NCBI GenBank assembly: GCA_003118195.1
Contig: BEXV01003522.1
Span: forward strand, 1 to 32,593
Reading direction: 5' to 3'
DNA length: 32,593 nucleotides
From: Hemicentrotus pulcherrimus
Taxonomy: Eukaryota > Echinodermata > Echinoidea > Camarodonta > Strongylocentrotidae
This document shows, piece after piece, positions 24,264-32,593 of the stretch. The position numbers and the translations under genes were made by a program. The number at the start of each line of letters is the position of its first letter. Positions within the stretch are counted from its first letter, which is position 1. Below the pieces are notes generated by a model. That model did not search any database and was not told the origin of the DNA. It saw only the letters and a program-made list of their open reading frames with translations.

Positions 24264-24984
24264 CTCTAGCTCTTTTGTGCAACTCCAAATCCATAAGGTA
24301 TTGCGTGAAGTTTGGAGCATTCGGACTCACGAATTCGTTATCAGGTTCAAATAGGTGTTGCTTAAAATACTTCCCAACACCCTGATTGATGAAATAACAA
24401 TCATTGTAGTCTTTGTGTATCTCCTGGGTTATCATTATGATCCGCCTGTAGTTGAACTGAGAAGATAATATATTTCCAAAGACCATGCCCGATTCTTCGA
24501 AGTTCAGAAGAATTCTCGTCACAAACAAACTGTTTTTGTCTCTAAATCCTGAGGCGCCACATCCTGCGGATATCATACACGTCTGCCACTGTGTGTTGTA
24601 CCGAGCTACTGGACCACCTACAAGGTCACAAGCCGGTCCAAGTAAAAGATCTAGTCGTCGTTGAGAATCGGTCTTGACCATTGCCTCCATAGCACGAAGT
24701 GGAGCAATTAATGCCGAGCATTCAGAATCCATGATTTTGACATTAGAAGTGACATTATGGTTAGGCAGGAGCTTCTTAAATCTTTCACTAGCAAGAGCCA
24801 CACGTATGCCAGGAGTTACCCGGGAGAGAGAGTAAGCGAAAGCGTCATCCCCGGGCAACAGAATTCCAATGTTGATATCAAATGCAGGCAAACTATCTTC
24901 TTCATCCTCGAGCTCATCTGCTAAAGATTCTGATCCAAATCCTGCCGCTAGTAACACAACGAAGACACACAAATAACGAGCCAT
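24264..24984 (-). CDS. First coding exon of a natriuretic-peptide-receptor-like / membrane guanylyl cyclase protein (partial gene)
   Basis: The exon encodes 240 residues plus one base of the next codon. Residues 1-22 are a hydrophobic signal peptide, with a likely cut near Ser-Leu-Ala/Asp. An acidic linker (23-31) follows, then the start of a periplasmic-binding-fold ligand domain (ANF receptor family). Family-like signs are INIGILLPGDD near 37-47, an SRVTPGIRVAL segment near 54-64, LLLGPAC (113-119) and PVARYNTQW (125-133). Cys89 and Cys119 sit where the first disulfide of natriuretic peptide receptors lies. Cys196 (DCYFINQGV) would pair with a Cys in a later exon. N-glycosylation sequons are N77 and N225. 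The start has a good context (AAAATGG) and an in-frame TGA two codons upstream (24991-24993). The exon ends at AGAG/GTAAGA, a consensus phase-1 donor at 24263; the open frame running on to 24157 is intron. A kinase-homology or cyclase domain cannot be seen here, so a clearance-type receptor without cyclase is also possible. Known family ligands are secreted peptides; the ligand here is unknown. Confidence 0.85.
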
Positions 24985-25294
24985 TTTGACTCAAATAGCC
25001 GACTTTTTACGCCTCAACTGACCAAAGTTATCTTGGTAAATCAGGAAAAAATATATCAATAACGGTGCGAACCTTCAAACACAAGTTGGAGGAATCCACT
25101 TTACGACTCCTCAACAAATTTGTACCATCCTCATTTACAAAGAGGAATAAAAGAGCTTAATTGATATAGTAAAGGGAAAGTGTTTGGCGCTTTTAGAAAC
25201 TCTGCTGTCTACAGACGATGATTAACCGGCACCAATAGATTGAATACCAGAGTGCGAGATGCTACACGTGAAGTTAATGGACTGATGATGAGGA

Positions 25295-25400
25295 ACACCG
25301 TCTAGGCATCTGTACCTTCTCTCTGCGACCATATAGACAAGTGATCGAATGAAATGAAAGGCGCGCGGTATGTGCGCAGTGGCCTGCCCAACCAATCAAC
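25295..25400 (-). promoter_or_regulatory. Possible core promoter of the receptor gene
   Basis: Upstream of the receptor start, the minus strand carries an ATTGG (inverted CCAAT) at 25392-25396 within GATTGGTTGG. A TATATGG sequence lies at 25329-25335, about 60 bp closer to the gene. That spacing is what is expected for CCAAT and TATA elements, and would put transcription start near 25300 and give a 5' leader of roughly 315 nt. The local sequence is also less AT-rich than its surroundings. This is motif reading only; short motifs like these occur often by chance, and an untranslated upstream exon is equally possible. Confidence 0.25.
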
Positions 25401-25660
25401 GACACACTACAACACATTAGTCTGCTATCCAGTCTCACACATTGTACCCGTTGCTGCACGAAAACATACACCTGAAATACGACAGGATGATCATAGTTAA
25501 AACGTGGAATTGTGAAAAAGAAAGTAATGAATAATCATAAGAAAACTCAATCATGAAACTAAAAATTATCATCATTATTTGTTAAGCTGTAATACAACAT
25601 AATTATTATATTGTTATGTTATTCATCAACATTTTTATTTTTCTGGATATTTATTGAAGG

Positions 25661-25874
25661 AGGCGCGATAGCTCAGTCGGGAGAGCAGTGGTCTTGTAAT
25701 CAGGTGACCCGGGATCAAGTCGATGCGCTAGTGCCCTTTGGTAAGGCATTTAATCCTCATTTCCAGGTCCCTCGGAGTAGAGCTAAAGCCGTCGGTCTTC
25801 AGGTTGCTTGCTTACAAGTATTTATTGCTTTCTTAGCTGTCAGGTAAAATAACCACCACTTTCTTTCTTTCTTA
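25661..25874 (+). mobile_element. SINE derived from tRNA-Thr (TGT)
   Basis: The head GCGCGATAGCTCAGTCGGGA is a clear tRNA box A and D arm. The anticodon arm GTGGTCTTGTAATCAGG has loop CTTGTAA with anticodon TGT, the pattern of tRNA-Thr. Box B (GGGATCAAGTC) is degenerate. The body has GTGCCCTTTGGTAAGGCATTTAATC and AAAGCCGTCGGTC, a word shared by central domains of several animal SINE families. It ends with CAGGTAAAATAACCACCA and a CTTT repeat tail (25860-25874). The acceptor stem does not pair properly, so it is not a working tRNA gene. The copy sits about 680 bp upstream of the receptor ATG. Confidence 0.85.
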
Positions 25875-27345
25875 AAGTGTTGTCTATGTCTAGGTATTAC
25901 TTTAATCATATTTTCACATTCTATTTTATTAAAGCAGTGTAGTGTATTTCATATAAATATCGACTCATCCATCATGACACGATTGGTGAAATATGTTTCT
26001 TCAAAAAGGAAGTGAATTGAACATTCGTAAAATAGCGATATACGAAAGAGTATATAATTGATTTGCTAATTTATCTACAGCGATTGGCCATGCTCATTTT
26101 ATTCGCAAATTCACAATTTCCCTTGTTTGTCCGATATACATCCAACCTTTTTAATATTTTACATATTTCTCATTTTCTATTTTCAATCTAATCAGCTGTC
26201 GAGGTTGAATTTTCCTGAATTTAAAAGCTTTTCCGTATAAGACTTGTTCGTGAATTTTTATTTTCTGTTTGAAATGTCAATATGGAGAAAATCGAAGTGA
26301 AGATCATTACTCAATTATCGGATTTAGAAAATTACATAGAGTTCATAAATTATTTAACTTCATCGTTTTCTATATATGCTTCTGTTTACTCATCTTCCTT
26401 TTACGGTCTTGTTATATTTGAGGTATATGTTTATTGTGAAGCGCATGTAAACGTCAACAGACATGAAATGCGCTATAAAAGAAAAAATATTATATTTATT
26501 ATTATTAAATATTAAATGTTTTCTGTCGAAACGCGGCCTTGTTTCATCGAAATTTTGATAAGAGAGATATAATGTATATGCACTTGGTAAATTCAGGTCG
26601 AACTGTTTTTATTTGTTGTATGATTCAAATACGCATTTACTTTTTGAAGTGTCAAACCAAGTGCACAGCACGCTGTTGTTTTCTCAATCATGTTTTAAAA
26701 GCAATCTCATCACTGTTTACTTCCATTTTCATTAATACTCAAGTGAATTTCCATGAGTAAGCCACTCACATTAATCATAGCTAATCATATTAATCGTGTC
26801 TATTCCTTTTTTTTTTCTCCCTCAGAGTTTATCATTAACTATCTCGATTTTTTAATGGTCCCTAGAGCATAACAGGTCATTGAAAAAAGTTTATAATTAG
26901 ACCTATTTCACAGGTAGACAGGAATTATGAAATGAAGATCATTTTAGCAAGAAAAAGGCGGTTTGCAAAATAAACACACTTTCAGAAAGGATGAGGGGAA
27001 GAGGATTTTTGTTTTAAATCAGTCACAAATCGTCTGTTTTCTATTATAACCGTAATAGGCATTTTTAATTAATATTGTTTACTCACCCTGTGTAACCATT
27101 GATAATTAAATCATTTTCATCAATATAGTATTTGGTGGAGAGATATGATAACAATGATTAATTATACAAAGAAATCAATATCGCACCCTTCGGTAAACCG
27201 TTCAACATTTCTACATTGATTTTACAGTGCAAATCTTGACGATGTATGATACAAACTGAAGATTTATTCATTAGAGCAAAACAAATGAATATCTAATGTT
27301 GCGATCTAGGGAAAATACCATCTTGCAACATGCAGGAAAAGAAAC
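25875..27345. other. AT-rich stretch without recognisable gene
   Basis: Only short, low-complexity open frames (for example 26282-26515 and 26539-26760). A T-rich tract lies near 26807-26818. Nothing recognised. Confidence 0.5.
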
Positions 27346-27426
27346 CAGAGAGAGAGATAGCGAGACAGAGAGCAATTTCTGCGAGCCAGAAAAAGAAAGA
27401 GATAGAGAGAATGAAAGAGAGAAAGG
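27346..27426 (+). repeat. Purine (GA)-rich tract
   Basis: AGAGAGAGAGATAGCGAGAC-type sequence. The lysine/arginine/glutamate-rich open frame over it is a product of composition. Confidence 0.85.
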
Positions 27427-27514
27427 ACAATAAACTTTTACACAAGTTGAAAACCATTCACAGAAGAGGAACTTTATTTGGTGATAGATCTCCGTTTAAC
27501 AATTTCCTGTGATC

Positions 27515-27530
27515 TTTTTTTTTTTTTTTT
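27515..27530 (+). repeat. Poly-T run (16)
   Basis: Homopolymer of 16 T followed by GTCATGCATG. Confidence 0.9.
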
Positions 27531-27738
27531 GTCATGCATGATTCAATATCCCTCGAGTTCTTATTTAGGGTTTGGTGTAAACTACATACATTATGCAAAT
27601 TGGACATATTGATAATAATGTACGTCCGTGAGAACCTGTCCGCTATTGTTCGCAAAATATCCTTTCTTGTACAGGTTACCGTCTCTAATACTGTTCTCAT
27701 ATTATGTGCAACCCTGAGTTGACCTTAGCAGCCCTATA

Positions 27739-28400
27739 TAGTGTGAGTCAACAAAAAGTTTACCCTTAGAAAATTCCTAATCATTTTTTTAAATCATCTA
27801 TGAACAGTATATTATTATACATCTAATGAAAAAGTGTTTTATCCTGAATCATTTAGTGTCATTTTGTGTGGTATGTGTTTACGCTTGGATGAACAGGAGG
27901 CACTGTTTGCGAGAGTGCAAAAATCAACTTGCGCCAAAGTTGCTTTATGTGATGTTCGAATAAAACAATGGCAATTTGGGTATTCATTCGGTCTTTGCTG
28001 ATCTAAAAAACATCCCTAACAAAATTAATCATGCCACACATATAAAATAACGAATATCAAATATCTAAGAACGTTTGTGCACGTGTGCGTGTGTGTAGAC
28101 TTTGTTTCTTCAAAAAGCATATGCAATGCATTTCATTTGATACATTCAATTCATTCTCTCACTCCGCTAATCCTAACATAATACAAACTGTAGGCATCAC
28201 TTTGGCGCAAGTCGATTTTTGCACTCTCGCAAACACTGCCTCCTGTTTATCCAAGCGTGAACACATAACACACCAAAATGATACCAAATGAATTGGAATA
28301 AAACACTCTTTCATAAGATGTATAATACTGTACTGTTCACAGATGATTTTAAAAATTATTAGCAATTTTCTTGGTGTCAACTTTTTTGGGGCTCACACGG
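27739..28400. mobile_element. Large-TIR MITE, 662 bp, Tc1/mariner-like
   Basis: The left arm 27739-27941 and right arm 28199-28400 are inverted repeats of about 203 bp with roughly four in five bases matching. Ends read TAGTGTGAGTC and CCGTGTGAGCC, consistent with an ancestral CAGTGTGAG end. Both are flanked by TA (27737-27738 and 28401-28402). The best-kept block is at the inner edge: GGAGGCA.TGTTTGCGAGAG and GTGCAAAAATC.ACTTGCGCC. The 257-bp centre is AT-rich with a GTGCGTGTGTG tract and no transposase. Outer AAAAAGTTTACCC and inner AAAAATCAACTTGCGCC are loosely alike, reminiscent of the paired transposase sites of IR/DR elements. It would need a transposase supplied elsewhere. Confidence 0.9.
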
Positions 28401-28402
28401 TA

Positions 28403-31079
28403 GTTCCGGGGTTAACATAATAGAAGAAAACTTGCAACGTGCAGGTGCAGGTTATCTGTGCGTATCCTTATTTGTGATAACAGTTGTCGTTCATGTAAGT
28501 TAAATAAACAGTACAGTCTAATTGCCTTTCAATTTCGTGTTATTGAACTAAAATTGGTATAAAGAATATAATATTACCATCGAAACCTTTAATAGCAGAG
28601 ATGGGCGATAAGAAGAAAAAGAAAACGCACGTCTACGCCCGTTTCCGAACTAACTCTTTGTTTCTTTATTGAATCAGGAAATACATACATGTATTTGTGG
28701 AGAGGCTATGAATAGGCTTATTTGTTTAAGTCAGTGTCAAAAAGATCACAACGTCCTTTCAGAGCAATAAAGGCGTTAACTCTGTTCAAAATTGTTTGAG
28801 GTAATGTCATTCTGGCTCCAATGATACACGAATCATAGCATGTGATTCACATATTTAACCTGACTGCTCATAAATAACACAACAGTGGTTTATAAATGTC
28901 GGTTGTAAGATAAATAACATGAATTGCAGAAGCTATAATTTACCCAGCTAGAGAGAGAAGTGAATATTATGCATCAGTGTACATGAACATCTCTTCTCTT
29001 TTAGTAAACAAAATAAACCAATAAGAACCGGATTTAGGTTTTTGAATAATGGTGCTTTTTCGGTTTATTCTGGGTTAAACTCTCTATAGAATAGTGAAGA
29101 TGCTAAGCTACATGAACGTCTTCTTCACGTCACTTAGTCACAATTTGAGTTCAATTGATATAACAACAGATTTTTTCATGATTTGAAAGCACATTCCATT
29201 TTTATATATAAATGAATTATAATTACATTCAAATAAATATCTCATAACGCATTGATTAATAATCCACAATTTACAATCGAATAGGCTCGTCTTCAAGGAA
29301 TGATAAGTTTTATTCAAAATAATTACAATCTCGATATTGTTTAAATACGATTTTCAGTGTACTGTTCCCCTCCAAAGTGGGGATAAATCTCCTGGGGAAA
29401 GGAAGAAATTATCATTGACGTTTAGCCTCGTGGCATTGATGTCTACACTGAGGCATACCAGAAGTGTTAAATGACTCAGTCTTCGCGAAGTGCCGAAAGG
29501 ACAAATATTTTCGCGCGGGGAAAAGAACTTAATACGGGCGAACATGCCGCGCCAAATGTTCTAGATTCTGGAGGAAAATCAATTACAGGCATCCAAACAG
29601 ACATCTAAGCCCTGGTTTCTGACATCAATTATGCGCTAAAATGGTGTTAGTAGTTCCATGACATTGCTCAGACCGATCAGTGGTCAGGAAGGACTTTATT
29701 TTTGACTTACGACTCTTCGCGGTAATGGTGAGGTGGATTTCATAGAGGGAGAAATGGCCTAAGATATTATGTCGTATGATTGGACTATTCAATGAGGTAG
29801 CTAATAGAATAGTATCAGCCATTGAAGAGTCATACTAATACCTAAAATCGTTAAAAACGAAGGACGCAATGACGCCGTATTTTTACCAACAACTTTGAGG
29901 TCATCGCACACAGTTTGGATTATTTTTCACGTTACAACAATTATAACACATTGCCGTAATTGTTTCCGAACTTCCACACACTATTGCTGGAGTGTTGCAT
30001 CTTGTGTTGCAAGAATAACAAATTGGAAAATACATAGATGCAATGTCATTCCACTAAAAAGAAAACGAAATAACCTGTAAATGTAGTCCGGTCATATTGT
30101 AGGGGAAATGTATAACGTTTGTTATTGAATACACAAAATGAATTATCGATTGAAATATTGAAATAACATCATCGATGGAAATTAAGTTCGCGATAGCCTT
30201 AACTATTGATACTCAGACTACAGGACGATGTTATCATTTAGGAGAGTCTATAATTATCTCACTTCCCAACAACAAAAAAAAGGGGAAGGAGACAAAATGA
30301 AAATTTAACAAAGAGGCAGATATGAGTAACGTCAAGAAAAGAGGGCCAGCATCCAGCAAAAAACGTTTGCGCAAAAAAAGAAAAGATGTTAAGGTAAAGA
30401 AGAACAAAGATGGCCAATTTCTCGCAGACATTTTTTCTCATTTCTTTTTACAAGAGAGTGTTTACCTTTTCTCATATTACACACTGCTTAAGTCATTTTG
30501 CGAATTGTTTTGAGGCTTGATAGCAGGTGCTTATCTTACTTCACAGTCGACACTATTTTCTATTTATTTTAGTCCAGTATTTCCTTCCCTCATGAGCACT
30601 TTTGCGCATGTAAAAACAATTCTCATATCATTGATTTTTGTTTGTAATTAGCCTTGCTTCCCAGTCTCAGTAACCCCATACAAGTTTAGTATGACCACGA
30701 TTATCCATGTCCACCACAGTTGTAATTGTAAAAGGTGACTGTCCGCTAAGACTAACATGAGGCGCCATCTCTGTTATGAGAGTTTTGTGGACGAACACTG
30801 ATTTACGGCAACCTTTGAATCCTGTTTCTAATGGAAAATTCGGTTGTAGGCGATATCGGATGGAGGTAGGTCAGGAGAGAAATCCTCTCTATCATATCCC
30901 ATCCACCACCCGAAAAGTTGGATCTATGCAAAGAAATGCTTTATTGTACGTCATCATCTAAAGGATCGTCTGTTGGGAGATATCCGCTGTTTCTGTAATC
31001 CTACACCGCTATGACTGATGGCAAATACCAAAACAGAAAAGGAGACACATTACCAAGTGTCCGATTTCGGCGCACATTG
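28403..31079. other. AT-rich stretch without recognisable gene
   Basis: Short open frames on both strands. A purine-rich block at about 30270-30420 yields a Lys/Arg-rich frame (30322-30513) on plus and hydrophobic frames on minus; I do not credit either. A less AT-rich patch lies at 29360-29560. Nothing recognised. Confidence 0.5.
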
Positions 31080-31720
31080 GAACTGCCTTCTGACATAGCG
31101 CGAGAGTTGTGACATAGTGGTTGTGCTTACAAGACATGATAATGTAATTGATTAGTGGGTAGACGTATTACCTCGTAGCAGTCGTAGCTCTTAAGTAAGT
31201 TTCCATGAAGGGAATATTATAGAAATCAACAATCTCAATACTGTCATGGAGAAATTAGTACGACTTAAAAGAGGATTTTAGCTTGAAATGCCATCTGACA
31301 AAGCTCGAAAGTTTTGTGACATAGTGGTTGTGCTAACTAGACGAGATAATGTAATCAGTTAGAGAGTCGTGGTGTTACCTCGAAGCTAAGATGAAGGTTG
31401 ACATCAAAGACAGTTTGTATAAATCAACGATCTCGGTACAGTCATGGTGAAATGAGTACGACTTAAAATGCTTTCACTTTCAAAAGAGGGTTTGAGCATG
31501 GACTGCCTTCTGGCAAAGCTCGAGAGTTGTGACATAATAATGGTTTTGCTAAGTAGACATGAAAATGTTATTGATTAGGGGTTCACCGTGTTACCTCGTA
31601 GCTCTGAAGAAGGTTGACATGAAAGACAGTTTGTATAAACCAACAATCTCAGAACGGTCATGGTGAAATTGGTGCGACTTAAAATGCGTTATACACCTTT
31701 CAAAAGAGGATTTTAACATT
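31080..31720 (+). repeat. Three-copy tandem repeat, unit 205-221 bp
   Basis: Units lie at 31080-31284 (205 bp), 31285-31499 (215 bp) and 31500-31720 (221 bp). Each opens with a variant of GAACTGCCTTCTGACATAGC and continues through GTGACATA.TGGTT, TTACCTCG.AGC, TAAA.CAAC.ATCTC and GTACGACTTAAAA, closing with GAGGATTTTA. Units 2 and 3 share a CACTTTCAAAAGAG insert that unit 1 lacks, so they arose from each other last. A fourth unit is cut off after about 12 bases at 31721. No open frame spans the array. Confidence 0.9.
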
Positions 31721-31732
31721 GAAATATCTTGC

Positions 31733-32593
31733 TTTAAACACACGATTTTTCGCCGATATTTCAGATTTTACGCAAATGCTGTCCGCGTCTTTAGTTAGAC
31801 TAATTTTCAAAACATATATTGTAAGATTTGCCGTAAGGACATTTGTTACACAGAAGAGCTAAATTACCCGAGTAGGATCATGATAATTTAACAGATATGA
31901 TGGTGAAACATAGATAAACATGTCAATTGAATACGGCGGAATAGACAAGTTTAAAAGAAGTGCAATGATGCTTAACATAATTATGTGGGTATTATCAATA
32001 TATATAGTAGGTCCTTTTAGATGGTGACATTATATGACATATAGTTCGACGGTTAGATGCAAGATGTAACGCGGAGGCAAAAGCTCTCGAAAAAAATTAA
32101 CTCATTACCTGATAGTTTATGACAGGGAATTATGCTCTGATTTTGTAATGCATCATTGTAATCTTCGCCCATTTCAATGCGTAATCTTGTTGAAATTCCC
32201 TGTGATATATAGCTTGAAATTGCGACGTCTTTGCTATCGTGTTATAATACTCAACTGAAATGAAATATAGGATAATAATTTTAGTTTCCATAATTTGACT
32301 TAAGTATTAAAGAAAAGAAGGTGCTAAACAGAAAGAATCAGCGAAAAATACGATTTTAAAAAAAAAAAATTTTTTTGTACTTCTTTTTAAATAAAGAAAC
32401 CGAATAGTGTGCTGAGTATAAATCGTATAGATAAGCAACAACTAAAAATGATAATAATCAGAAGAACGTATTTTTTAAAGAGAGACTTGGATTTGACATA
32501 GAAAATTATTAGAATATGTGTTTACAACAACAAAAAAGGTAGGGGAGAGTGGGAGAGAGGATAACAGAAAGAGAGAGAGACGGGAATTGAAGG
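31733..32593. other. AT-rich stretch ending in a GA tract
   Basis: No gene seen. It contains an A-then-T homopolymer palindrome at about 32355-32377 and a GA-rich tract at about 32543-32582. Confidence 0.5.

Noticed and set aside
25274..25471. 65-codon minus-strand frame upstream of the receptor
   Set aside because: It overlaps the putative promoter, shows no domain, and the receptor start has its own in-frame upstream stop.
25661..25735. Functional tRNA-Thr gene
   Set aside because: Acceptor stem and T arm do not pair and a SINE body with repeat tail follows; it is a tRNA-derived SINE.
27330..27512. Charged 60-codon frame
   Set aside because: It is a translation of a GA-rich simple repeat.
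30322..30513. Lys/Arg-rich small protein (KKRLRKKRK-like)
   Set aside because: It follows from a purine-rich tract; there are equally open hydrophobic frames on the other strand and no similarity to known basic proteins.
31080..31720. CRISPR-like array
   Set aside because: Repeats are over 200 bp, adjacent without spacers and diverged; it is an ordinary tandem repeat.

Overview
This window is eukaryotic, AT-rich and almost entirely non-coding. It has microsatellites, degenerate transposons, tRNA-derived SINEs, consensus splice sites and no long open frames apart from one. The single convincing gene is the first coding exon of a secreted or membrane protein on the minus strand (24984 down to 24264). 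It resembles the ligand-binding domain of natriuretic-peptide-type receptors and membrane guanylyl cyclases. Together with SINEs of the marine-invertebrate type, this suggests an invertebrate deuterostome, most likely an echinoderm such as a sea urchin. That assignment is an inference, not a match to a known genome.

Layout from left to right. Bases 1-600 hold a polypyrimidine tract and an open 207-nt block bounded by consensus splice signals (possible plus-strand exon). Bases 745-1016 hold a minus-strand tRNA-derived SINE with an ATT-type tail, and 4225-4293 hold a second SINE head. Bases 5836-6472 look like a decayed inverted-repeat transposon. A roughly 450-bp sequence occurs twice in direct orientation (6658-7110 and 9284-9720), and two small hairpins are preserved in both copies. 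Bases 10 kb to 24 kb are mostly featureless AT-rich DNA. They contain microsatellites, a 25-bp tandem duplication, a 112-bp MITE with a TA target duplication (15216-15327), two or three isolated consensus splice donors, and a minus-strand motif resembling a degenerate hammerhead ribozyme (22156-22230).

The receptor exon is followed (leftward) by a consensus splice donor. No later exon of the receptor could be recognised, so intron 1 may fill much of the window to the left. To the right of the exon lie a possible promoter (CCAAT box and TATA-like box near 25.33-25.40 kb), a SINE derived from tRNA-Thr (25661-25874), a 662-bp MITE with about 203-bp inverted repeats and a TA target duplication (27739-28400), and three tandem copies of a 205-221-bp unit (31080-31720).

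No rRNA gene, intact tRNA gene, CRISPR array or bacterial-type operon was seen. The window holds no obviously complete new system. The items most worth a second look are the duplicated 450-bp sequence with its conserved hairpins, the hammerhead-like motif, the large-TIR MITE and the candidate exons.
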